Part shown: piece by piece, positions 12,501 to 21,893 of the stretch
Layout of the letters: every line of letters starts with the position of its first letter
Position numbering within the stretch: the first letter of the stretch is position 1
Source: Hemerocallis citrina
Taxonomy: Eukaryota > Streptophyta > Magnoliopsida > Asparagales > Asphodelaceae
DNA length: 64,000 nucleotides
Direction: 5' to 3'
Assembly (NCBI GenBank): GCA_017893485.1
Contig: CM030366.1
Location: 98,515,085-98,579,084, forward strand
Made by a program: the position numbers and the translations under genes
Notes under the pieces: generated by a model
Databases searched by the model: none
What the model saw: the letters and a program-made list of their open reading frames with translations, nothing else
What the model was told of the DNA's origin: nothing

Positions 12501-13511
12501 AATCTTTTAATCCATTACACATGTCTACTAAATCATCGTAAGCAGGTTCTTCGATTACCTCTTCTTAAGATGGTGATTGCACCTCACCATTCCTAAGAGC
12601 CATGAAGCCAACATTGTTGTGATCTTGCTCATTCTCACTTGAATCTGAGTCTAGCCATGTTGCCTTCAGCGCCTTCTTTTTCAATCCCGGATTGGAGTGG
12701 TAGTAGTCCCTATTCCTGTTCTGTGAGACGGGACAATTTGCACAAATGTGTCAAGACTTCTTGCACTTGTAGCATATGTCATCTCTGTCTTTCTCTCTTT
12801 CTCCTTGGTACCTGCCATATTTTTATGTTTAAGATATCTGCGAAATTGCTTAGTCAGCAAGGCGATGTCTTCGTCTGACTCATCACGATCTGACTTTGCT
12901 TTTGATGGTCGAGATTTTTCTGCTTTCAAGGCGATGGTTCTCTCTTTGTTTTTTGGTTCAATCCCGATATTCTGCATGTATATTTTGGTTTCGGTCATCT
13001 CCATTTCATAAGTCTTTAGTTTTCCTTGGAAGGTGTAGTAATCGAATCGCTTTACCTCAAGGGTTTCCCTCATTGCAGCAGCTTTTACATCCCATTATGG
13101 CATGAAACAGCTTATGATTTTTTCGACCTTTTGGCCATCATCCAACCCCTTACCTAAGCTCTCAAGCTCATGTGCAATAATATCGAAGTGGGCAAGCATT
13201 GATCCACGTTCTCTCCTGGCAACATACGAAAAATATAAATTTACTTTAGCTTTTACCTCGGAGGCGGTTCCCTTGTGATGTTTCAGCATGTTGTTCCAAA
13301 TCTCGTATTCCGTCTTGCAATTTCGCCCGTATCGCATTAATTCTTCATTGTTCAATCCTGCATAAAGAGTCGTCATAGCTTTGGAGTTTGCTGTTTTTAA
13401 TGCTAGCTCTGCTTTTGAGAAAGCTGTTGTTCCATCTCTGACCGGAATATCTGTTCTGTTTATGCACACATTCTGTACTTCTTCACCAAGCATCTGTAAG
13501 AAATGAGACAT
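6666..13511 (-). pseudogene. SIRE-type gag-pol, broken
   Basis: Domains in minus-strand order: gag 13511-13095 (starts MSHFLQML), continuing 13073-12681; coiled-coil-rich gag tail 12396-12133; CHYC-type knuckle remnant 12114-11695; protease/GAG-pre-integrase segment with GLKHNLLSVSQLCDKG (11548-11351) and RRLGHT (11387 on); integrase with LLHMDLFGPS and TPQQNRVVERK (10949-10758). The RT N-part (10039-9816, [12 protein letters not shown] and FAPVAQLEA) and C-part (7932-7398, QMDVKSTFLN, YGLKQAPRAWYERL, IYVDDIIFG) are split by an hAT element. RNase H is at 7388-6666 (DADYAGS, LSTTEAKYIAA, SRTKHIDIRYHF, IKPLDEKRF). Several frame changes and stops separate the blocks. YVDD, the RT catalytic motif, is retained. 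Confidence 0.9.
7933..9815. mobile_element. Non-autonomous hAT element inside SIRE RT
   Basis: The termini are TAGGGGTGTCAAAAAATACC on the left and the complement of TAGGGGTGGTATACC on the right. The flanking duplication is a perfect 8 bp, GCTTCAAG (7925-7932 and 9816-9823), diagnostic of hAT. Subterminal regions on both sides are dense in GGTATGGTA/TACCGTACC words (7960-8110 and 9655-9805). The middle is AT-rich and non-coding with a TA microsatellite near 9537-9577. No transposase is present, so mobilisation would have been in trans. Confidence 0.9.
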
Positions 13512-13551
13512 ACAAACTTTTCAAACATCATAAAATTTTCTTCTTTATTGC

Positions 13552-13749
13552 TTTCCTTCTTTTTGCTCTTTTTGAATAACTCCTTTTGCTTGATTTTGCA
13601 ATCCTTCTTTATTGCTTTCCTTCTTTGCCTATTCTTGAATCTCTTTTGAATCTCTTGTTGATTTTATTTACTCCTGAAAATCTGAACATCTCAATTTAAA
13701 TATTAGTATTTGTAAGCACGTTTTGTGCACACCAAACTAAGAGTCAACA
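13552..13749 (-). repeat. Truncated 5' LTR of SIRE-type element
   Basis: About 190 bp match the start of the 3' LTR (5575-5780), including the TGTTGACTC terminus at 13749. The match stops near 13560 at a TTCTTTATTGCTTTCC-type repeat, and gag begins only about 40 bp further on. Roughly 800 bp of LTR plus leader are therefore missing, probably deleted at short repeats. Confidence 0.75.
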
Positions 13750-13754
13750 ATATT

Positions 13755-14482
13755 TTCTCCATACGAAATGTAGCATGCAATAGAAAACTCATTTAATAAC
13801 TTTTTATTTGTTATTTTTTAGTTTATTTGATATTCTCTATCATTTTTAAAAGAATTTTTTCTTTCACCTAAACAAAAATTTTAACTAGAAATATCTTTTC
13901 AGTATAAGCAATCAAACATGTTTAGTGAATATAAATTTTTCTAGAATTTTTTTTCCCTAAAGTATTTCAACTTCTACATCAATTCAAATGCCCCCTTAAT
14001 ATTCAAAAGTCTCTAAGCATATTTGTTTCCTACAATAATTTTATTTGAATTTAATATGGAAAGACTTCTAAAAGATTTGTTACCTAGAGTACTTATTTAC
14101 ATTTAGTGGGAATTTGAATTGATGTAAAATGTAAGAAAATTGTGGAAAATGAGTGTTCATTCGCTTTTGGTGTTTGGATAGAGGGAAAAAATAGTGGAAA
14201 ACCTTTCTACCATATGACTTGGCATTTTTCTTTTTGTTCAAACGTTTTCTTATTTAAAATAGTGGAATTCGGGCGAAAAACTTTTCGACATTTTTCATTT
14301 TTTATTTTTAGTTTATCTTATATTCTCTTTTTCTTTTTCCCTAAACTTTTTCTTTTATCCAAACATAATTTTTAATCGGAAATATTTTTTTTAGATAAGC
14401 AACTGAACAAGTCTAGTGAATATAAATTTCTCTGGCAAATCAGTTTTCCTAAGTATTTCAACTTCTATATTTATCCAAACAT
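13755..14482. other. AT-rich flank with partial duplication
   Basis: No gene is supported. The part at 14110-14482 repeats the sequence interrupted by the SIRE insertion (4645-4772 joined to 13755-13990). The 77-residue ORF at 14142-14375 is AT-rich, low-complexity and without recognisable motifs. Confidence 0.5.
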
Positions 14483-14821
14483 CCCCTCTCCAACCACGCT
14501 AGCCATCTCTCATTTTTAGCCAAAATAGCAGACTTATAGAGAAAAATTTGCTCCAACGGGACTCACAAAAATAAATATCTCAAATTTACTCACCAAATTT
14601 GGCAAAGTTGAAAAACTGAACAGTCAACCGCAATTTTTTTTCTCGCTCTTTCTGTCATTCGCAAAAGAAAATAACAAAAAAAGACGAAAGAGATCGCAGA
14701 TCACGAAAAGAAACAAAAAAAGGACGAATGAGATAACGAGAAATCACGATCTCAGGAAAAAATATATGTTTTGGGTTCACGATCTAGCGCGACTCATATT
14801 TTTTGTTTGTTTGTTTTGGGT

Positions 14822-14841
14822 TCGTGATCTCGAGATCACGA
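14822..14841. repeat. Perfect 20-bp palindrome
   Basis: The sequence TCGTGATCTCGAGATCACGA equals its own reverse complement. Related half-palindromes (ATCACGA, CACGATCTC, CACGATCTAGCGCG) occur at 14690-14800, so it belongs to a small array. Confidence 0.9.
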
Positions 14842-14888
14842 GAAATTTGGATTTTAGTTTTTTTTCCCCTTTTTTTTCTTTCTTTTAT

Positions 14889-14890
<2 letters not shown>

Positions 14891-14927
<37 letters not shown>

Positions 14928-14935
14928 TTAAAAAT
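14891..14935 (+). repeat. Homopolymer G45
   Basis: An uninterrupted run of about 45 G. It could form G-quadruplexes and is also prone to polymerase slippage and assembly error, so the exact length is unreliable. Confidence 0.85.
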
Positions 14936-15102
14936 TGAGTTTGGTTTTTTGTTTGTATGTTTGAGCTTTAAAATTTTTTTTTTGCTAGCTAAAATAACTA
15001 GCATGGGGAGCGGAGACTTTTTTCGCTAGCCAAATTATCTAATTATTGTTCATTTTGCCTATTCTAGTAAGTCAAAATGGCTAACATGGTTGAATATGCT
15101 CT

Positions 15103-15447
15103 TAGGGGCCATTTGTTTGCAGTAAGTAGAATTGATAATCGGATTTTTAGGAGCGAATTTAAAATCAGTGCATTTTATAACTTTGTTGTTTCTTGTTTCT
15201 TAGCAAGAAAAACTAATATGAATTCACATACTGAAATGATATTGTGCTTTCTTCCTTTGCCAGAAAAAAATAAAATAAGAAAAAACAGTTCCATCTGGTA
15301 AAAAAAGAAAAAAGAATATAACAGTTCCAAAGTCATGTATCTCTTTTTCATTGTTTGTTTGGAATTTAAATTTCCCAAAAAAAATGAATTATGGTTTGTT
15401 TATGATCACCAAAATGTTGAAGTTTGAAGCGGTCAGGGCAGAGCATA

Positions 15448-15486
<39 letters not shown>

Positions 15487-15674
15487 AGCGCAAAATTGTT
15501 CGGAAAATTTTATGATGCAATTCCTAACTGCCATAACTAACATTAACAAATAAATTAATTTCTTACTAATCCTACTTTTACTCATATTTCAAGACCACTC
15601 AATGGCATTCTTGTAAATAAAGAGAAATTAGATTAATGTTTGTGGTTAATTTGTTGTAGGTATAAAGTTACTGA
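15103..15674. other. Region upstream of ERF relic, with C36 run
   Basis: An uninterrupted run of about 36 C occupies 15451-15486. Just before the ERF ORF the sequence TTGTTGTAG (about 15652-15660) looks like an intron 3' splice site, suggesting an upstream exon that I cannot identify here. Nothing else is recognised. Confidence 0.5.
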
Positions 15675-16112
15675 TTGCAAAGGAAAGCGAGTAATGTTTC
15701 AGTTTTGAAGACTGAGATATACATACAGACTCCATCTCTTAGAAAAGCTAAGGAAAATATGAGAAAGAAATCGGAGCGATCTCTCGGAAAAGCAAAGGAA
15801 AATATGAGAAAGAAATCGGAGGGATCCAATGAACCTAAAGAGAGGAAGAACGTTTACCAAGGGATCAGACGCCGTCTGGGAGGGAAATGGGCGGCTGAGA
15901 TTCGCGACCCAAGGAAGGGTGTTCGAATGTGGCTCGAAATGTACAACATGCCGGAGGACGCCACATGTGCGTATGATGTAGCCGCATGTGAGATCCGCGG
16001 CGCGAAGGCAAAGCTCAACTTCCCCGATGAGTCGCCGCCGCCCCAAAATCTGGCGCCAGCTCTCAACAGGCGCCATGTGGATGAGATAGATGAGGTCAAG
16101 GTTTGGCTATGA
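15675..16112 (+). pseudogene. AP2/ERF transcription-factor relic (group VII-like)
   Basis: ERF proteins bind GCC-box DNA through one AP2 domain. Here the domain runs from about residue 58 to 117 ([50 protein letters not shown]) and most resembles RAP2.12-like group VII ERFs. The N-terminal MCGGAII degron and exon 1 are absent. Decay signs: the normally invariant PWGKW is LGGKW, WLG is WLE, and AARAYD is ATCAYD. A 45-bp tandem duplication ([11 protein letters not shown] twice, about 15744-15833) precedes the domain. The ORF ends 40 residues after the domain with no activation region. It may be a captured or degenerate exon. A functional variant protein cannot be excluded, because the domain frame is open. 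Confidence 0.7.
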
Positions 16113-16487
16113 AGAGCATCAACAGTCATTTCGAGCTGCTATCTGTTAAAAATTGGTTAAAAGCTGCAAACAAATCAACCGGATCTGCTTGAAATTGAAA
16201 AAAAGAAATGTGGTCGTATGAAGGGTGTATATTATTCTGGAACCTGGTATTCGTACAGTACGTGTTCATTTGGCACTTCTTTTGGTGTGAGTGTGCATAT
16301 GCGTGCTGTGGTGGTTATGTTTTTAGGGTTGGAGTGATCTGTGTAGAATTCAGTTCGCATTAAGGTATAGTGTTTATTACCTGATTCTTGCACTTACCTT
16401 CGATTTGCTAGGATTTGATTCTTGCACTTGTCTTACCTTCTATTTGCACTTACCTTCAGTTCGCATTAAGGTATAAAAGTGACGCAC
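16113..16487. other. Spacer between ERF relic and copia element
   Basis: No gene is seen. It contains a short internal repeat: CTTGCACTTACCTTC-like and AGTTCGCATTAAGGTATA-like words occur two to three times (16346-16475). GAGCATCAACAGTCATTTC at about 16113 resembles a Tourist terminus but has no partner that I can find. Confidence 0.4.
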
Positions 16488-16986
16488 TGTAGGATAATGG
16501 CTCGATTCTGGTATTTGGTATCTGCAGTGTTCGAAAGTTTCAGAGCTTCAGTCGACTGGATGGAGGAACAGTCGACTGTCCAGAGAGGAGTTTTCAAAGA
16601 CTAAAGATACAGCAGCAGCAGTCGACAGATCAGTCGACTGTCCCGAAGGAAGTACCAGTCGACTGGTAATTGGACCAGTCGACTGTCGGCGGGTTTTGGA
16701 TCCAGAATAGGCCCAATTCGAAAAGGCCCAATAGTTTTCCTATAAGTACACCCGTTAGGATTTTGTAAATTGTAACACCTTATTTGGATTTTGCAGCCGT
16801 CATCTCTTGTAAACTTTGTTTTGCCCATCGTTGATTATAGCAAGAAGAACCCCAACCGCCCCTTGTGGATGTAGGCATTGTTTTGCCGAACCACGTAAAT
16901 CTTGTGTTCTTGTGTTGCTTGCTTTTCTGTGTTTTCTCGCCGTTCCTCTCGTTTGATTGTTGGTTTGATTTGTATTCCGCACAACA
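16488..16986 (+). repeat. 5' LTR of copia element
   Basis: Begins TGTAGGATAATGG and ends CACAACA. It contains six GTCGAC sites at 16551, 16571, 16621, 16633, 16658 and 16678, and a plausible TATA box (CCTATAAGTA, about 16739-16748) just downstream of that cluster, which puts the cluster in U3 promoter position. Confidence 0.93.
16551..16683. promoter_or_regulatory. GTCGAC palindrome cluster upstream of LTR TATA box
   Basis: Six copies, mostly in the form CAGTCGACTG, lie in 133 bp ending about 55 bp upstream of the presumed TATA box. The 3' LTR has the same array. One site is GTCGACAG in the 5' LTR and GTCGACTG in the 3' LTR. A role as enhancer or transcription-factor array is inferred from position only. 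Confidence 0.6.
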
Positions 16987-16988
16987 AG

Positions 16989-17000
16989 TGGTATCAGAGC
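16989..17000 (+). other. Primer binding site (tRNA-Met)
   Basis: TGGTATCAGAGC lies two bases after the 5' LTR, the standard complement to the 3' end of initiator tRNA-Met used by plant copia elements. Confidence 0.93.
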
Positions 17001-17022
17001 TGTTGGTTCGACATAGAGGGAG

Positions 17023-20000
17023 ATGGCGGGTGATGCAGATGCAACCAAAGATGTTGTGGGATCAAGTTCGTCCAGAACAACGATTCACAACGCAAAATTT
17101 GAAGTTGAAAATTTTGATGGGACAAACAATTTCGGGATGTGGCAATGTGAGGTGTTGGATGTTCTTGTTCAACAAGAACAAGATGTTGCTTTGGAAGTAG
17201 AAAAACCAAAGGATATGTCCGAAGCAGATTGGAAGAAGTTGAATCGAGTTGCGTGTGGGACTATTCGGCTCTTTATTGAGAAGGCTCAGAAGTACGATTT
17301 GATGAGGGATACCATTGCTGCGGTGTTGTGGAAGAAGCTCGAAGACAAATACATAAGGAAAAGTTTGGAGAATCGGCTGTATTTGAAGAAGAGACTTTTT
17401 CGTTTCACCTATACGGAAGGTATGTCTATGAATGCTCATGTTGAATCATTTAATAAATTATTGGCTGATTTGTTAAATTTGGATGAGCAAATTAAGGATG
17501 AAGATAAAGCCCTAATTCTGTTGAATTCATTACCTGAAAGTTATGATCATTTAACAACTACTTTATTATATGGAAAGGACACTGTGAAATATGAAGATGT
17601 TGCAAATGCTCTGTTGAATAATGAAACTAGGAGAAGGGATAAAATGGTTGATAGAGAAACTTCTGAAGCTTTGATTGTAAGGGGCAGGACTGAGACCAGA
17701 TCTGAGTCCAAATCTGGGAAAAAGGAAAACAAATCTTGTTCCAAATCGAGAGGAGTTTCGAAGGACAGGAAAATACCGGCCAAAGATGAATGTGCTTTCT
17801 GTCATGAAAGGGGGCATTGGAAAAAGGATTGTCCAAAGCTACGAAATAAGGGAAATTCGACTGCAAATGTGACTGTTGATAATTTAGAAAGTGGCGAGGA
17901 TTTTTCTTTTGCACTTGCTTCTAGTCCCTCACTTTATCAAGAAGTATGGTTTCTTGATACAGCAGCCTCCTATCATATGTCTTGGAAAAAGGAGTGGTTT
18001 ACTTCTTTGGAGTATATGGATGGTGGTGTAGTTTTGATGGGAAATGATGCACCTTGTAAGAAGGTAGGAATCGGGAAGATTGAATTGCTAATGCACGATG
18101 GTCTTATTAGGGAGCTTTCAGATGTATGGTATGTTCCAGATTTGAAAAAGAATTTGATTTCACTTGGTGCTTTGGAGGCCAGTGGATTGAAATTTGCTAG
18201 TGAAGGTGGCATTCTGAAGGTGACTAGCGGATCACTCGTGGTGATGAAAGGGCGAAGAAAAATGAACTTGTTTTTCTTGCAGGGAAAAACATATTTGGGT
18301 GAGGCTGCCAGTGTAACTGAAAGGCCTAAACAGGTTGTTCCCGACTCTACTAGGTTGTGGCATATGCGACTCGGGCATGCAGGAGAAAAGGCCTTGCAGG
18401 GGCTTGTGAAGCAAGGGTTGCTTAAAGATGCTAAAGGGTGCAAGTTGGAATTTTGTGAACATTGTGTTTTGGGTAAGCAAACTAGGGTGAAATTTGGTAC
18501 AGCTGTACATCAGACAAAGGGTATCCTCGATTATGTGCACACAGATGTTTGGGGCCCTACTCAGACACCTTCTATGAGTGGTAGACACTGGTTTGTTACT
18601 TTTGTTGATGATTACTCCAGACGAGTTTGGGTATATACCATGAAGCACAAAGATGAAGTTTTGACATTGTTCACAAGTTGGAAGAAGAAAGTTGAAAATC
18701 AGACTGGTAGGAAGATTAAGGTTCTGAGGTCAGATAATGGAGGGGAATACAAGAACGATCCGTTTCTGAAATTGTGTGAAGATGAAGGGATCCAAAGGCA
18801 CTTCACAGTTAGGAAGACTCCACAGCAAAATGAGGTTGCAGAAAGGATGAACAGAACCTTACTTGAGAAGGTGAGATGTATGTTAGCACAGTCTGGATTG
18901 AAGAAGACATTTTGGGCAGAAGCTGTTATATATGCAAGCCACATTGTCAACTGTTTACCATCAGCAGCACTTGAAGGCAAGACGCCTATTGAGGTATGGA
19001 GTGGTAAACCTGCATCTGATTATAGTTTTTGCATATATTTGGTTGTCCTGCTTATTTTCATGTAACTGAAACTAAACTTGATGCAAGAGCCAAAAAGGCT
19101 ATATTTGTTGGTTTTAGTACTGGTGTCAAAGGTTACAGGTTGTGGTGTCCAGAACAAAAGAAGTTAGTAATCAGCAGAGATGTGACTTTTGATGAGACCA
19201 GCATGATTAGCTCGGGACAGTCGACTGGTGGTATAGGACAGTCGACTGGTGAGCAGCAGAAGAGTGGGATAGTTCTCCAACAGGTGAGTAGCAGAATCTC
19301 GGGACAGTCGACTAGTGTACAGGAGCAGTCGACTGGTGGTCTAGAACAGCAGAAGAGTGGGAGCTCGGGACAGTCGACTGTTGGCAATTACCAGTCGACT
19401 GGTAGGAGAGTTCTCCAACAGGTGGAGTTAGAAAAGTTGTCAGTTGAAAATCCTGTTCCTGTCCAAGATGAAGATGATGTGGTTGATACTGAGAATGATG
19501 AAGAAGTTCCTATCCAGCAGGAAGAATCAATTGCAGTAAGAAGGCAAAGAAGAGATATCAAACGACCGTCTCGCTTTACAGATACAGTTGCATTTGCTCT
19601 TCCCATTGTGGATGATGAAGTTCCCTCCAACTTCAAAGAAGCCACTAGAAGTTTTGAAAATGCAGATTGGAAAGTTGCTATGGATGAAGAGATGAACTCT
19701 CTTCATAAGAATAAGACTTGGGATCTAGTGCAACTACCAAAGGGGAAGAAAGCAATTGGTTGCAAGTGGGTGTATACGAAGAAAGAAGGTCCAAAAGGCA
19801 GTGTTCGGTTCAAGGCTAGACTAGTTGCAAAGGGGTATGCTCAACAGGAAGGTATTGACTATAATGAAGTGTTCTCTCCGGTTGTGAAGCATCCTTCTAT
19901 TCGGATTTTGTTAGCATTGGTAGCACAGTTTGATCTTGAATTGACACAGATGGATGTGAAGACTGCATTCTTACATGGGGATCTAGATGAAGAAATTTAT

Positions 20001-21188
20001 ATGTTGCAGCCAGATGGGTTTAAGACAGCTGGGAAGGAAAATTGTGTTTGCAGGTTGAAGAAGTCTCTCTATGGGTTGAAGCAATCTCCAAGGCAGTGGT
20101 ATTTGAGGTTTGACCAGTTTATGAAAGTGCAGGGATATTCTAGAAGTGAGTATGATCATTGTGTTTACTTCAGGAAGTTGCAGAATGGTTCTTTTATATA
20201 TCTGTTATTATATGTGGATGACATGTTGATTGCCTCTAAAAATGCTAAGGAGATTCAAAATTTGAAGAATCAGCTGAGTTCTGAGTTCGAGATGAAGGAT
20301 CTTGGTGAAGCCAAGAAGATACTTGGGATGGAGATAGCTAGAGACAGGGCAAAAGGCATAGTAAGTTTGACACAGAAGCAATATCTTTTGAAGGTGCTGA
20401 AACGGTTTGGTATAGATGAGAAAACTAAACCAGTCAGTACACCCTTAGCTCCTCATTTCAGAATTAGTGCTTCTCAGTCTCCAAGTACAGATGAAGAGAG
20501 ACAGTATATGGCTAATGTACCTTACACTAGTGTGGTTGGCAGTTTGATGTATGCTATGGTTTGTACTTGACCAGACATCTCTCAGGCGGTGAGTATGGTT
20601 AGTCGATATATGCATGATCCAGGCAAAGAGCATTGGCAAGCAGCTAAATGGATTTTGAGGTACATAAGTGGCACCACAGATGTGGGTTTGAAATTTGAAA
20701 GGGATGACAATATTAGCAGGTTATTGGTTGGATATGTTGATTCTGACTATGCAGGTGATCTAGATAAGAGGCGGTCTACTACAGGCTATTTGTTTACTAT
20801 GGCTAGAGCACCTATAAGTTGGAGGTCAAATTTGCAGTCCACTGTAGCGTTGTCTACTACTGAGGCTGAATACATGGCGGTTGCTGAGGCCATGAAGGAA
20901 GCCATTTGGATACATGGACTTTTGAAGAGCTTGGGAATTCATCGGGAGAAGGTGGAGGTACACTGTGACAGTCAGAGTGCTATTCATTTAGCGAAGAACC
21001 AAGTTCATCATTCGAGGACCAAACATATTGATGTCCGTTATCATTTTGTGCGTGATTTGATAAAGGATGGTGATATTCATTTGGTGAAGATTGGAACAGC
21101 TGATAATCCTGCTGATATGTTGACCAAAATTGTTGGGGCAGCCAAGTTCAAGCATTGCATGAACCTGGCTAATATTTTGCATGTTTGA
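17023..21188 (+). pseudogene. Copia gag-pol polyprotein, nearly intact
   Basis: Starts MAGDADATKDVV at 17023. Gag (UBN2 type) is followed by a CCHC knuckle CAFCHERGHWKKDC (17791-17832), protease WFLDTAASYHMS (about 17947-17982), GAG-pre-integrase RLWHMRLGHAGEKAL (18352-18396), integrase with TDVWGP, DDYSR, RSDNGGEY and PQQNEVAERMN, RT with KARLVAKGYAQQEG, MDVKTAFLHG and YVDDMLIAS, and RNase H with [23 protein letters not shown] and [12 protein letters not shown], ending at 21186-21188. Lesions: a one-base loss in a T-run near 19028-19036 forces a frame change (first frame ends 19065, second starts about 19029), and TGA at 20568-20570 replaces the usual arginine codon of CTRPDI. Between integrase and RT (19220-19399) the protein has QSTG repeats. 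Confidence 0.95.
19220..19399 (+). repeat. In-frame GTCGAC repeats encoding QSTG motifs
   Basis: GTCGAC occurs at 19220, 19241, 19307, 19328, 19373 and 19394, always inside CAGTCGACT read as Q-S-T. The linker contains GQSTGGIGQSTGEQQKSG and, further on, GLEQQKSGSSGQSTVG. The same decamer is arrayed in this element's LTRs, so the coding repeats may derive from LTR sequence or share its selection. Confidence 0.85.
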
Positions 21189-21346
21189 TAATTTGGCATG
21201 GGCGATTGGGATAGTGCTTTGCTATTGGTTTGTTTAGTATGTGATATCATACTAAGGTGGAGTTTGGGTTCGTTTGTTGCATTTGGTGATGAGCAGTTGT
21301 TTTGGAGTATTTGTGGAGATTGCTTGGGCTACTTGGAAGATTTCAC

Positions 21347-21394
21347 CAAGGTGGAGATTGTTGGATACTTGGAAGATCTCGCCAAGGTGGAGAT
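21347..21394 (+). other. Polypurine tract, duplicated
   Basis: AAGGTGGAGAT immediately precedes the 3' LTR (21384-21394). The same CCAAGGTGGAGATTGT word occurs 36 bp upstream, as part of a tandem duplication of GATACTTGGAAGAT...GGAGATTGT. The upstream copy is followed by TGTTGGATAC rather than by the LTR. Confidence 0.75.
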
Positions 21395-21893
21395 TGTAGG
21401 ATAATGGCTCGATTCTGGTATTTGGTATCTGCAGTGTTCGAAAGTTTCAGAGCTTCAGTCGACTGGATGGAGGAACAGTCGACTGTCCAGAGAGGAGTTT
21501 TCAAAGACTAAAGATACAGCAGCAGCAGTCGACTGATCAGTCGACTGTCCCGAAGGAAGTACCAGTCGACTGGTAATTGGACCAGTCGACTGTCGGCGGG
21601 TTTTGGATCCAGAATAGGCCCAATTCGAAAAGGCCCAATAGTTTCCCTATAAGTACACCCGTTAGGGTTTTGTAAATTGTAACACCTTATTCGGATTTTG
21701 CAGCCGTCATCTCTTGTAAACTTTGTTTTGCCCATCGTTGATTATAGCAAGAAGAACCCCAATCGCCCCTTGTGGATGTAGGCATTGTTTTGCCGAACCA
21801 CGTAAATCTTGTGTTCTTGTGTTGCTTGCTTTTCTGTGTTTTCTCGCCGTTCCTCTCGTTTGATTGTTGGTTTGATTTGTATTCCGCACAACA
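21395..21893 (+). repeat. 3' LTR of copia element
   Basis: 499 bp, same termini as the 5' LTR (TGTAGG...CAACA), five visible substitutions relative to it, followed directly by the CGCAC duplication. Confidence 0.93.

Larger units (their letters stand above)
4778..13749 (-). mobile_element. SIRE/Maximus-type Ty1/copia retrotransposon
   Basis: It is bounded by the 5-bp duplication ATATT (4773-4777 and 13750-13754). Read on the minus strand, the order is a truncated 5' LTR, gag with a long spacer, protease, integrase, RT, RNase H, a non-coding spacer, a polypurine tract and a complete 3' LTR of 1003 bp. The long gag with coiled-coil segments and the kilobase-scale LTR fit the SIRE lineage. All coding parts are broken. 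An hAT element at 7933-9815 lies in the RT region. Almost all of the 5' LTR beyond its first roughly 190 bp, the primer binding site and the leader are missing, so this copy cannot be transcribed and replicated normally. Confidence 0.88.
14483..15102. mobile_element. Tourist-like MITE with palindromes and a 45-G run (family F)
   Basis: The left end has CTCTCCAACCACGCTAGCCA. The right end, read inward, has GAGCATATTCAACCATGTTA and then GCC. These are matching imperfect inverted repeats of the GAGCATNTCCAACC class seen in Tourist elements. The right flank is TTA, but the left flank is not preserved well enough to confirm the duplication. Inside are several GATCTCG/CGAGATC words, including a perfect 20-bp palindrome at 14822-14841, and G45 at 14891-14935. 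There is no credible ORF. Confidence 0.55.
16488..21893 (+). mobile_element. Young Tork/Tnt1-type Ty1/copia retrotransposon
   Basis: Complete structure: 499-bp LTRs (16488-16986 and 21395-21893), perfect 5-bp duplication CGCAC (16483-16487 and 21894-21898), a tRNA-Met primer site, one gag-pol region and a polypurine tract. By eye the two LTRs differ at only five positions, about 1%, so insertion was recent. The polyprotein is interrupted by just one frameshift and one in-frame stop. It inserted at the 3' end of a LINE fragment. Confidence 0.95.
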
